Below are positions 26,829 to 35,804 of a DNA stretch of 64,000 nt, piece by piece. Source of the stretch: JAAYUJ01 sp963698165. GTDB lineage: Bacteria > Desulfobacterota > Syntrophobacteria > Syntrophobacterales > Syntrophobacteraceae. The notes under the pieces are model-generated. The model saw nothing but the letters and a program-made list of their open reading frames with translations, searched no databases and was not told where the DNA came from. Within the stretch, counting starts at the first letter, position 1, and each line of letters starts with the position of its first letter. Made by a program: the position numbers and the translations under genes. Location: the NCBI GenBank assembly GCA_963698165.1, contig CAVOPT010000022.1, forward strand, positions 168,615 through 232,614. The letters run 5' to 3'.

Positions 26829-29217
26829 CCGCTTTTCCCTTGTCTTCTTTCAGGGGGACGGTGGGGTACTCGATGCGCTGGTGATGGATGGTGGCCAAAA
26901 TCTGGTTGAAGTGCTTGGCGATGGAATGGAGGTCCTTGAGGGTCAGTTCGCACTCCCCGAGTTGGCCGTCGCTGAAGATGTTGTTGATGAGGCGGCTGAC
27001 CATGCCCTGAATCCTTGCGGGAGTCGGGTCGCTGAGGGATCTGCAGGCCGCTTCCACCACGTCCGCCAGCATGACCAGTCCCGCCTCCTTCGTCTGGGGC
27101 CTGGGACCCGGGTAGCGGTAATCGTCCACGTTGATGGGGGGCAGCAGGGCCGCGCCCCTCTGACTCTGAAGCTTTTCCCGGGCCTCAAGGGCTTTCTTGT
27201 AGAAGAACGAGATGAAGCTCGTGCCGTGATGCTGACGAATGATGTCGATGACCGGCCTGGGAAGGTGGGCCTGCTTGGCGAGTTCAATCCCTTCCTTGAC
27301 ATGGGAGATCAGGATGAGGCTGCTCATGGAGGGTGCCAGCTTTTCGTGCCGGTTCTCACAGTCGATCTGGTTCTCGATGTAATAGAGGGGCTTCTTGGTC
27401 TTCCCGATGTCGTGATAATAGGCGGCGACCTTGGCGAGGAGCGAGTTGGCCCTGATGGACTTGGCGGCGGCCTCCACCATGTTGCCCACGATGATGCTGT
27501 GGTGGTAGGTCCCCGGGGCCTGGACCATCAAGGATTGAAGCAGGGGCTGGTCCATGGTCACCAGCTCCAGGAGCTTCGTGTCCGTCGTATACCCGAACGC
27601 CATTTCAGCCAGGGGAGTGAACCCGGTGACGAGGACTCCGGCGAAGATGCCCCCGCAAAAGCCGAAGAAGGCATTGGTCATGATTCCCAGAAAGACGATC
27701 TGCTCGTGGAGGAAGGCATTCAGGATGATGAGGACGGCGTTGACGCAGCCGACGAAGAACCCGGCCTTGATGGGGACCGTGCGATTTCTGCATGGGGTGA
27801 CCACATGGGCCCCCACGTAGGAGCCTATGAGAAAGTAAAAAAGGAGTCCGAAGTCCTTCCCGAACAGCATTCCCGCAAAAAGTGTCAGCAGCAGGGAAAA
27901 CAGGAGTGAAACGGTCACCCCGAAGAAGATGCTCGCCATCATTGCCCCGGCACTGATGGGAATGGCGTAGATGAGGGTCTTGCCGGACAGGTTGCCGGAG
28001 GTGTCCCCCAGCAGGTCCACAACCCACATGGTGGATCGCCCCATCGTGAGGAGGGTGACCAGGAGGAGCCCCAAAAACAAAAAGTCGGGCAACTCCATGG
28101 AGAACGCCGGCACATGCTGTTTCACCACGTGGACGACAACCCAGGTGCACATGGCGCTGGAAAGAAAGGTGGTGATGAAGATGATCAGCCAGTGCCGACC
28201 GGCCATCCCCTGTTCCTGCCCCTTCAACTTGAGGAGTTCCTCGGGACCGATCCGCTGCCCCTCGCGGACGATCATTTCATTCTTCCTCAGGTGCAGGTAC
28301 ACTGGTTTTGTCGACGTGGAAGCGATCTCCCGACGGTGCGCGGTTTCTACCGGGTGGAAGGTGATGTTGGGCTGAAGAAGTTGTGAAGCAAGGAAACCGA
28401 CGGCTGTGGTTCCATCGTTTTGTCCCCACGCTTCCGTCGCCTGCATACGGATCGATCTGCGTGCATCCTTAAGGTCGGAGAAAGGATACGGAGGTGGAAG
28501 CACCTGTTCCTCATGGGTTCCACCCTTGCGCAGGACAATGTCCAGTCCCTGAGCGTGACTCAGCAGGTTCTTGCTGGAGACAATGCCCTGGTCAAATGCA
28601 CACTTGAGCAGGTGGACGGTCTTGTCGCAAAGCTCCTCGGCAAAATCCCTCTGGGATAGACTCGAGAAGATCTCGTCCGACACCTCGAACCCCAGGAGGT
28701 TTTCGAAGTCTCTCCTCCGCTGCAAGGTCTGGTGCTCCTGATCGGTGGCATCGATGGAAACGGGCAAGCCATCGTGGAACGACTCAAGGATGACCGGACC
28801 GGCAAGCAGTTCAGAAGGATTCGTGCCCTGAACGTCGGATTTCCGTCCCCGTCGCATGGTCTGAAAGGCGTTTTCAAGCCTCTGCTGAATGCCCGTGATG
28901 ACATTCTCATCCAGGTCGTAGACGGCGGAGGACTTCCGGGCAGCCTCTTCACGCTTTTTGGCCGTTGCCACGTCGTCCTCGATGAGGATGTCTATCTTGG
29001 TCTTGATATTCCTGTCGACAATGTCTCCCAACTGGTAGGATCTTTTGGGAGACGTGAAAGAGGGAGTGATGAGGGATGCGATGACGAAGCTGAAGGCAAC
29101 CAGGAGCAGAGCCTTTTGAGTGAAAGGGTCCTGGAGCTGGCGGGGCAGGAACCTCTTGACCAGACTCGCCTTGGGCTTCGTCTTGCGCTTTTCGAGTTCC
29201 TTTTTTTCGGTTTCCAT
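26725..29217 (-). CDS. 7TM-HD-domain phosphohydrolase (PgpH/YqfF family)
   Basis: An 830-residue inner-membrane protein with the family's domain order: an N-terminal helix, a large extracytoplasmic 7TMR-HDED domain (about residues 60-330), a seven-helix block (about 340-540), and a cytoplasmic HD domain with TYHHSIIVGNMVEAAAKS and AAYYHDIGKTKKP (metal-binding His-Asp). Gram-positive relatives (PgpH) cleave cyclic-di-AMP; whether this one does is inferred from family only. The C-terminal ~50 residues are hydrophilic, Asp/Lys-rich, and encoded in the overlap with ybeY. It begins 5 nt after the phoH stop codon. Confidence 0.9.
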   Translation of the reverse strand: METEKKELEKRKTKPKASLVKRFLPRQLQDPFTQKALLLVAFSFVIASLITPSFTSPKRSYQLGDIVDRNIKTKIDILIEDDVATAKKREEAARKSSAVYDLDENVITGIQQRLENAFQTMRRGRKSDVQGTNPSELLAGPVILESFHDGLPVSIDATDQEHQTLQRRRDFENLLGFEVSDEIFSSLSQRDFAEELCDKTVHLLKCAFDQGIVSSKNLLSHAQGLDIVLRKGGTHEEQVLPPPYPFSDLKDARRSIRMQATEAWGQNDGTTAVGFLASQLLQPNITFHPVETAHRREIASTSTKPVYLHLRKNEMIVREGQRIGPEELLKLKGQEQGMAGRHWLIIFITTFLSSAMCTWVVVHVVKQHVPAFSMELPDFLFLGLLLVTLLTMGRSTMWVVDLLGDTSGNLSGKTLIYAIPISAGAMMASIFFGVTVSLLFSLLLTLFAGMLFGKDFGLLFYFLIGSYVGAHVVTPCRNRTVPIKAGFFVGCVNAVLIILNAFLHEQIVFLGIMTNAFFGFCGGIFAGVLVTGFTPLAEMAFGYTTDTKLLELVTMDQPLLQSLMVQAPGTYHHSIIVGNMVEAAAKSIRANSLLAKVAAYYHDIGKTKKPLYYIENQIDCENRHEKLAPSMSSLILISHVKEGIELAKQAHLPRPVIDIIRQHHGTSFISFFYKKALEAREKLQSQRGAALLPPINVDDYRYPGPRPQTKEAGLVMLADVVEAACRSLSDPTPARIQGMVSRLINNIFSDGQLGECELTLKDLHSIAKHFNQILATIHHQRIEYPTVPLKEDKGKADASDPNQRDAKSDRDKPGANPPGGRADLKRLGIH

Positions 29218-29221
29218 GAGC

Positions 29222-30205
29222 TCAGTTCTCTGTAGGAGTCTGCTGGGATGCGACCTTGCCGTGCTCTGCGCGTTCGTAGGCCTGAATGATTTCCTGTACC
29301 AGTCGATGCCTCACAACATCTCGGTTCGTGAAAAAGACGAAACGGATGGCATCGATTCCCTTCAGGAGTTGAATTGCCTCCACCAGGCCTGAAAGCTTGC
29401 TTTCAGGCAGGTCGATCTGCGTGATGTCCCCGGTGATCACCGCCTTGGAGCTCAGTCCAAGCCTGGTGAGAAACATCTTCATCTGCTCGCTTGTGGTGTT
29501 CTGAGCCTCGTCCAGGATGACAAAGGAGTCGTTGAGGGTGCGGCCCCGCATGAAGGCGAGAGGCGCGACCTCGATGGCCCCTCGCTGCACCAGATTGGAC
29601 GCCTTCTCGAAGTCCATCATGTCATGGAGTGCGTCGTAGAGGGGGCGCAAATAGGGATTGACCTTTTCCGCCAGGTCCCCCGGCAGGAATCCCAGCTTCT
29701 CCCCCGCCTCCACCGCCGGGCGCACCAGGACGATGCGACGCACCTGCTCCTTGGCCATGGCCGCAACCGCCATGGCCATCGCCAGGTAGGTTTTCCCGGT
29801 TCCGGCCGGGCCTATCCCGAAGACGATGTCATAACTGCGCATGGCTTCGATGTACTCTTTTTGCTTGAGACTCTTTGGGGTGATGATGCGCTTGTTGGAT
29901 GCTATGAATATTTGATCGAGGAAGATTTCCTTGAGGTTCGGCCGAGTGCTTTCGCTGAGGATGCGAATGGCGTACACGATGTCGCTTCCGAATAACGGGT
30001 AGCCCTTCTGAATCAACTCGGAAAGCTCCGTCAGAAGCTGCTCGGCCATCTCCACCTGGGGCGGATCGCCGGAGATGGTGAATTGATTGCCGCGAAGATG
30101 AACCCGAACATCCAGCTGCTTTTCGATGATCTTGAGGTGGCTGTTCTGGACCCCGGCAAGCTGCTGAACGAGCCGGTTGTCTTCAAACGCCACCTGTGAG
30201 CTCAT
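29222..30205 (-). CDS. PhoH-family ATPase (YbeZ type)
   Basis: About 327 residues. An N-terminal KH-like RNA-binding region (FEDNRLVQQLAGVQNSHLKI, VHLRGNQFTISG) is followed by the PhoH ATPase core: Walker A GIGPAGTGKTYLAMAMAV, VRPAVEAGEKLGFLPG, Walker B DSFVILDEAQNTT, and TGDITQIDLP. YbeZ partners YbeY in rRNA processing, and ybeY lies two genes downstream. The start is uncertain: ATG 30205 gives the usual N-terminus, whereas an in-frame TTG at 30241 with GAGGG very close is possible. Confidence 0.92.
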   Translation of the reverse strand: MSSQVAFEDNRLVQQLAGVQNSHLKIIEKQLDVRVHLRGNQFTISGDPPQVEMAEQLLTELSELIQKGYPLFGSDIVYAIRILSESTRPNLKEIFLDQIFIASNKRIITPKSLKQKEYIEAMRSYDIVFGIGPAGTGKTYLAMAMAVAAMAKEQVRRIVLVRPAVEAGEKLGFLPGDLAEKVNPYLRPLYDALHDMMDFEKASNLVQRGAIEVAPLAFMRGRTLNDSFVILDEAQNTTSEQMKMFLTRLGLSSKAVITGDITQIDLPESKLSGLVEAIQLLKGIDAIRFVFFTNRDVVRHRLVQEIIQAYERAEHGKVASQQTPTEN

Positions 30206-30561
30206 CCTTGCGGATCCGTCGCGGTTGGGCACTTGGGCCAAATCCCTCAGTCCTCTAAGAGCCTTTCACGCCTTCATTGAAAGGAAGCCGAATAACGTAG
30301 TGATATCTTGTGCTTGATATGGAAGTTTCCCGTCGTAACCAGAGCGCCATAAACATACCACTTGTTTAGCTGCAAGACAATATTCTGATTCTTGGTTCGC
30401 CGCGTCATTTTAGTGTTTAATTTCAGATTGTTATCGCAACAGGCCCCGTGCGGTGCAAGACCGATTCAAATTGGGTTGACCCACCATGCCCCGGGCGAGG
30501 ACGTAATCTTGAAACACCTAGACACATCGGGCATTTTCTGTTAAATGCAAACTCACTCGGT

Positions 30562-30638
30562 CGGGACGTGGCTCAGCCTGGTAGAGCGCTGCGTTCGGGA
30601 CGCAGAGGTCGCTGGTTCGAATCCAGTCGTCCCGACCA
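30562..30638 (+). tRNA. tRNA-Pro (anticodon CGG)
   Basis: A 77-nt cloverleaf: acceptor CGGGACG/CGTCCCG, D-arm GCTC/GAGC, anticodon stem CTGCG/CGCAG with loop TTCGGGA (CGG at 34-36), T-arm CTGG-TTCGAAT-CCAG, and an encoded CCA end. A possible promoter (TTGAAA at 30509, 17-nt spacer, CATTTT) lies upstream. A degraded copy of its 3' half occurs at 33271-33315. Confidence 0.96.
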
Positions 30639-31456
30639 AAAATAACTTAGATAGTTAGGTCGTAGCCCCCTGCAACTTTTCGCCCCTTGGTCAACACAAT
30701 GGTCAACATTCGCTGCAGGGGATCATTTTTCCAGCCTGGCCGCAACGACATCACCCTGTCCCGCTAAAAATCCTTTCAGGCATTTAAGAAGGATTTCGTC
30801 CCTCTCCGCCCTGAGTGAGACTGTAGCTATGACTCTGTTCCTGGATAATCTGGATTGGGTGACCAAAAGGATCCATGAAGGGTGATCCAGCGGAATAAGT
30901 GGATACCAGGTAAAAAGCCCTCAGAGGGGCATGAGTTGCCATTGCTTGGTCTTTCGAGTCTTGTGGATCAATGACCATTGTCCCTGCAGTTTATCAAAAT
31001 CTCCACGGAATTCGGCTATTGGCTTCGAGTGGGCCTCCTCCCAAAAAAGACGTGCAGAAAATCTCTGGACCGACATTGATACTTCAACCTACTGGGCACC
31101 GAACCGGGCTGTGCCTTCGTTGGCCTTGTTGCCAAGGATGATGGAGTTTTTGCTTTTTGTTCTGGAAAAAATCCTGAGTTCCCGTTCGATTTGTTCGCGC
31201 CTTCTCCTTGCAGTTCCAAGGGATTGGCTGAAGGTTGGTTGAGAGAATCGTCTGTGATGATCCTCTGGCGAGTTGAGGTAGACACTGCATTCGAGGATGG
31301 CATGACATTTCAAGAGCTCAAGAACGCACTGAGTCCGACTCCTGCATAAGGGGGGAGCGCGTTTGTGGCGATCTTGGAACAGCCATTCCTTGCAATGCCC
31401 AAGTTATTATTGTATTTCTGTACTACACGTTCAGATATGCAAGGAGTTTATGAATC
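30639..31456. other. Gene-poor left part of the tRNA-Pro island scar
   Basis: About 820 nt directly 3' of the tRNA with no supported integrase or other gene; the short open frames have no ribosome sites or recognisable domains. A 30-codon frame at 31257-31349 (MILWRVEVDTAFEDGMTFQE) reads protein-like but is too short to call. A/T content is visibly higher than in the neighbours. Confidence 0.45.
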
Positions 31457-32617
31457 ATGATCCAACGCCCACAGGCCCTGAAAGCAGTTGAGACAGCGCT
31501 GGAGGAAAACCCAGTTTGCGCCCTGCTGGGGCCGCGTCAATGCGGAAAGACTACCCTGGCCCGGCAGATAGCCGAAAAGGGCAAGGCCCACTTTTTCGAT
31601 CTCGAAACGGCCGTCAGTCGCACCCGGCTGAAGGATTCACCGGAACTGGCGCTGAACGAGTTGCAGGGGCTGGTGGTGATCGATGAAATCCAGCGCCTGC
31701 CGGGTCTGTTCACCACCTTGCGTCCGCTGGCCGACCGTCCTGGGTACCCGGCGCGGTTTCTTATCCTTGGCAGTGCTTCGCCGGAGCTGGTGAAGAGCGC
31801 TTCCGAGTCCCTCGCCGGCCGGGTGAGCTTCGTCGATCTGGGCGGATTCGGCCTGGAGGAGGTGGGCACGGAAGGTCTTCCCGTGTTGTGGCAGCGCGGC
31901 GGATTTCCAAGATCATTTCTGGCATCAGGAGACAGCGCGAGCGAGCGCTGGCGGCAGAATTTCATCCGCACCTTCCTGGAACGGGATATTCCCCAGCTGG
32001 GCATCCGCATTCCGGCGGAGACGCTGCGGCGATTCTGGATGATGGTCGCCCATTACCACGGGCAAATCTGGAACGGGGCCGAGCTGACGCGTTCGTTCGG
32101 CGTGTCTGAGACCACGGTGAGGCATTATCTCGATCTGCTGACGGGAACATTCCTTCTGCGGCAGTTGCCGCCGTGGTTTGAGAACCTCGGCAAGCGCCAG
32201 TACAAGTCCCCGAAGGTTTATGTGCGTGACAGCGGACTCCTGCACAGCCTGCTGGGCACCCGCCGCCGAGACGAACTACTTGGACACCCGAAACTGGGGG
32301 CCTCATGGGAGGGATTTGCCCTGGAGCAGGTGTTGCACGTGGTTGGGGCCGAGGAGGCATTTTACTGGGGCACGCATGCCGGAGCGGAGCTGGACCTGGT
32401 GCTTTTTCGCGGGGGACGACGATACGGCGTCGAGTTCAAACACGCCGATGCACCGGTGATGACCAAATCCATGCGCATCGCGCTGGAGGATTTGAAGCTG
32501 GAAGGTGCGTGGTTCGTTTATCCGGGAAAGGAAAGCTATCGCGTACATGAAAAGGTGCGTGTCTGCCCGCTGCCGGAACTGCTCAAAGAACTCGCAACCC
32601 GGAGGTTGTCCCTTTGA
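31457..32617 (+). CDS. AAA_14 / DUF4143 ATP-binding protein
   Basis: A 386-residue protein with Walker A LLGPRQCGKTTLARQI, Walker B GLVVIDEIQRLPG, a sensor-like LILGSASPEL, a winged-helix-like middle (SFGVSETTVRHYLDLLTGTFL) and the C-terminal DUF4143 nuclease-like block (SPKVYVRDSGLLHSLL, ELDLVLFRGGRRYGVEFKHAD). The last part has the D...E-x-K layout of restriction-endonuclease folds. These proteins are common in islands and their function is unsettled. It lies between tRNA-Pro and its partial copy, so it is probably cargo. Confidence 0.9.
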   Translation: MIQRPQALKAVETALEENPVCALLGPRQCGKTTLARQIAEKGKAHFFDLETAVSRTRLKDSPELALNELQGLVVIDEIQRLPGLFTTLRPLADRPGYPARFLILGSASPELVKSASESLAGRVSFVDLGGFGLEEVGTEGLPVLWQRGGFPRSFLASGDSASERWRQNFIRTFLERDIPQLGIRIPAETLRRFWMMVAHYHGQIWNGAELTRSFGVSETTVRHYLDLLTGTFLLRQLPPWFENLGKRQYKSPKVYVRDSGLLHSLLGTRRRDELLGHPKLGASWEGFALEQVLHVVGAEEAFYWGTHAGAELDLVLFRGGRRYGVEFKHADAPVMTKSMRIALEDLKLEGAWFVYPGKESYRVHEKVRVCPLPELLKELATRRLSL

Positions 32618-32744
32618 AATGCCCTCAATGCCCGACTGGACCGAGCAAAACCATGGGAGCCCAAACAAGCTGTTGCGCAGCGACCTCCCCCTATTTTGTT
32701 ATGCACGTGGGGTACGATATGCTCCCGCTGAAAGGAGAAAGACC

Positions 32745-32975
32745 ATGCGCATCACCGTTTCCATACCGGACAGCTTGAGCGGAAACCTCAAGAGGGAGGC
32801 CGCAAATCTCAAGATCCCCGTCTCGAGGCTCGTGGCAAAGGCCATTGAGCACTATCTCGTGGACAGAAGACGCACGGATCCGGGAAACAGGGTGCTCGAG
32901 CTCGCCGGCAAGGCTCGAGTGGCTGAAAACGCCCACGACGGGATCCATGAGGGGCGGCGCGATGATCGGGCTTGA
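32745..32975 (+). CDS. Ribbon-helix-helix antitoxin-like protein
   Basis: A 76-residue protein whose start MRITVSIPDSLSGNLKREA reads as a CopG/RHH beta strand and helix (ribbon-helix-helix DNA-binding), followed by VSRLVAKAIEHYLVDRRR. AAAGGAG lies about 8 nt before the ATG. Its end overlaps the start of a PIN-domain toxin remnant by 14 nt, the usual layout of a type II toxin-antitoxin operon in which the antitoxin autorepresses. The toxin is broken, so the pair is probably inactive. Confidence 0.75.
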   Translation: MRITVSIPDSLSGNLKREAANLKIPVSRLVAKAIEHYLVDRRRTDPGNRVLELAGKARVAENAHDGIHEGRRDDRA

Positions 32976-33256
32976 CACGGGATTTTTTGTTGAGCTCCTC
33001 CTGGGTAACCCGACGGCTGTCGGTGTGGAGGGAACTTGTGGGCGGAACAGCGGAGGGTTCCGTCTCGTGCATGTCCCTGTTCGAAATCGAACGGCTCGGA
33101 CTCCGTGGAGCGATCTCCGATCACCGGACGCTTCTTGACGGGATCCCCGCCGTGTGCAATGTTCATTGGATACACAATCCGGAAATCCTCTCGGCTGCGG
33201 CGGGCTTAAGGTGGACGATGGTCCTTGTGAACATTTGTCAATCAAGGGATCCATGA
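32962..33256 (+). pseudogene. PIN-domain toxin remnant (VapC type), frameshifted and 3'-truncated
   Basis: The frame from ATG 32962 reads MIGLDTGFFVELLLGNPTAV, the N-terminal PIN strand with its first acidic residue. Near 33018-33026 one base is missing, and the sequence continues in the next frame as WRELVGGTAEGSVSCMSLFE and IERLGLRGA through to NPEILSAAAG. The C-terminal half with the remaining catalytic acids is gone, and nonsense follows just before the tRNA fragment at 33271. Intact relatives are ~130-residue RNases. The end at the island border suggests truncation by the same event. Confidence 0.7.
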
Positions 33257-33270
33257 CATGCGCTGTTGTC

Positions 33271-33315
33271 TTCGGGACGCAGAGGTGGCTGGTTCTAATC
33301 CGGTCTTCCCGACCA
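33271..33315 (+). repeat. Partial tRNA-Pro copy (candidate attachment-site scar)
   Basis: 45 nt identical at 41 positions to the 3' part of tRNA-Pro (30594-30638), from the anticodon loop TTCGGGA through the CCA end and in the same orientation. Tyrosine-integrase elements commonly recombine at exactly this portion of a tRNA and leave such a direct repeat at the far border. The 5' half of the tRNA is absent, so it cannot be a working gene. Confidence 0.75.
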
Positions 33316-33491
33316 CCAACAGCCGGTGGGTTAGGTGTGGACACCTGGCCCATCTTTGCATTTGGGACCTGTTGGATGCCAGCACCGTCTGGTGCGGCTC
33401 GACTTTGATTCGGCAGGACAAGGAGGGAAAACGCCTGACTGTTGGAGTGTTCCCCTTTGTCCCACACGAAACCGGTCATTAGGAGGACGGC

Positions 33492-33824
33492 ATGAAGAAA
33501 CGACTGCGCAAGAAGCTTTGTAAGGGCGAGTTCAAGGAAATGGGTTTTTACGTTCGCTTTCGTCTTGCGGAAGACATCAACGAGGCGGACTTGGAGTCCT
33601 TTCTGGACCAGTTTTTCACTCAGGCCCTGGAATCCCGGGGGCTTGGCTTTGGGGGCGGGGGGAATCACGAGTGGGAGGGGTTCGTGGCGGTGGATGGTCG
33701 GGGATCCGTCAGCGAAGAACAGCGCAAGGAAGTGGAAAGCTGGCTCGCAAGCCATCCGCGGGTCCAGAGCCACGAGGTCAGCGATCTGCGGGATGCCTGG
33801 TATGACACACGGGGTTGGGGCTGA
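33492..33824 (+). CDS. yggL: YggL family protein (DUF469)
   Basis: A 110-residue protein starting MKKRLRKKLCKGEFKEMGFY, with the glycine-rich GLGFGGGGNHEWEGFV typical of YggL/DUF469. The E. coli member associates with the 50S ribosomal subunit; the exact role is unclear. AGGAGG lies 5-6 nt before the ATG. It stands alone just outside the island scar, about 175 nt after the tRNA fragment. Confidence 0.88.
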   Translation: MKKRLRKKLCKGEFKEMGFYVRFRLAEDINEADLESFLDQFFTQALESRGLGFGGGGNHEWEGFVAVDGRGSVSEEQRKEVESWLASHPRVQSHEVSDLRDAWYDTRGWG

Positions 33825-34002
33825 GACGACAGGTCAGTGAGTCTCGGGGCACTTTCCTGCGGTCGGTGCTTCCCCCAACCCCACGGGCGGCATCGGAACC
33901 GGATGCAGACATGTCGTTGCCCGATCTCCACTCCGCAACACCTCGGTCGCCGCCTCGATCATGATCGCGGCGGCGACCCGCCTATCATCCAGGTCTGGGA
34001 AG

Positions 34003-35804
34003 ATGTTTCAGCTCGGAAAGAAGATCTCCCACCGGTTCCTCGTCGCCATCATGCTGATCGCGGTCATTCCCATCATCATCATGAGTTATCAGACTTACGT
34101 CCTGGCCAGGCGAACCCTGATCAAACTGGCATACTCGCATGTGAGCGCCACCGTCGAGAACCATGCCAACCATCTCGACCTCTGGCTCCAGGAGCGCCTC
34201 GACGACGTCGGTGTCCTCTCTCGGCTGCCGGCAATCCGGGAGGCGTGCCTGAAGTACTGCGAGGCCCTGGAGTCAGGCGCTTCGCCCGAGGAGAAGTCCG
34301 GTCTACTGGATGACACCCTGAGCATCATAGAGGGAAGGTCTCCTTCCTATGAGAACATCTACATCCTCTTGCCCGGTGGAGCGGTCATGGCTGCCACGCA
34401 CCCGGACCCGGAGAAAGGGCTTAACAAAAGGGATCTGTCACTCCTGGAAGAGCTCAAGGGAAGCGAAAAGCCCGTTTTCGGTCCCCCCTACGAGGTTGAG
34501 GGAGGGGATTGGCACGTGCGCCTCGCGACGACGATCAAGAGCCATGACGGCAAGGCCCTGGGATACATCATGGCGGTGCTGGATCTCTCCAAGACCATCG
34601 ACCCCATCATGACCCACCGGATCGGGCTGAAAAGACGAACCGGGTTTTTGAAAGCTTTGGGATCCGCAGGGTCCTGGAAGGGAATCAGGGGACCGCCATT
34701 TATCCCAATTACCTGGGCAATGAGGTGCTGGGATCCTTTGTTTGGCTGCCTCAATACGAATGGGGCATTCTCACGGAGGTTGGAACGGACGAAATCATGC
34801 AGTCTCTCACCAGCATCAAGCTGGTCGGGATCGGAACCGCCCTGGTCGTGAGTGCCGTTTGCTTTCTCATGGCCCGCATTGTGAGCCGCAATGTCTCGAG
34901 GCCCATCGTGGAGGTCGCTACGGCTGCTCAGCGCATGGCTCGCGGGGATCTGGAACAGTTGATCCCCTTTTCGGGGAAGGACGAGCTGGGGATTCTGGCG
35001 GGGAGCTTCAATGCCATGGCCCAGCAGCTTTCCCAGTCCATCACGTCCCTTCGGCGGAAGGAGGAGTCCCTCACGACGGCCTACGACAAGCTGGTGGCCA
35101 CTCGGGAACAGTTGGTGCAATCGGAGAGGATGGCGGCCATCGGCGAACTGGTGGCCTCCGTCGCCCACGAAATGAGGAACCCCTTGTCCTCGGTGAAGCT
35201 GAATCTCCAGATCATCGGAAGATCCCTCGAAGGAAACGGGCTCCTCTTCGAACACTACCAGATTGCCATCGATCAGGTGCTGCAACTGGAGAGGATGTTC
35301 TCGGACCTCCTGAACTACAGCAAGCCCGTGACCCTCGAGAAGAAGCGGTTCCTCTTGAGTGAGGTGATCGAAAGGAGCCTGGTTCAGTTGGAGACGGAGG
35401 TCGCCTCCAAGGGAATCCGGGTTGACCTGGCCGTGCAGGAGGATATGCCCCCCGTCCCCCTCGACTTCGACAAAATGGAGCAGGTGTTCGTGAACCTCCT
35501 GAAAAACGCCATTGAGGCCACGGAGGAGGAGGGGTGCATCGACATCACGGCCGGATGCGGGGGGGCGGTGGAGAAACCAAGCATCACGGCACGGATTCGC
35601 GATTATGGTGCGGGCATTTCCCCTAGAAATTTAAAAAATGTCTTTCAGCCCTTTTTCACGACCAAGAAAAAAGGGACCGGTCTTGGACTGTGCATCGTGA
35701 AAAAGATCATGGATGCCCACGGCGGGGAGATTTCGATCTCATGCCTGCCGGACAAAGGCACCGAAGTGAAGCTTGTCTTGCCCTTGAGTGAGAATGACAC
35801 ATGA
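34003..35804 (+). pseudogene. Sensor histidine kinase with one frameshift (Cache / HAMP / HisKA / HATPase)
   Basis: N-terminal piece: a membrane helix (FLVAIMLIAVIPIIIMSY), then a periplasmic Cache-like sensor. The frame fails near 34615-34632, and the next frame carries on as AEKTNRVFESFGIRRVL through LGNEVLGSFVWLPQYEWG, a second helix, HAMP (RPIVEVATAAQRMARGDL), HisKA with SVAHEMRNPLSSVKLNL, N-box NLLKNAIEATEE and G2 GTGLGLCIVKKI. A single-base change would restore one ~600-residue kinase. It overlaps the response regulator by 4 nt (ATGA), so the two form an NtrB/NtrC-like pair. The start is uncertain (33961 or 34003; no strong ribosome site). Confidence 0.8.
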
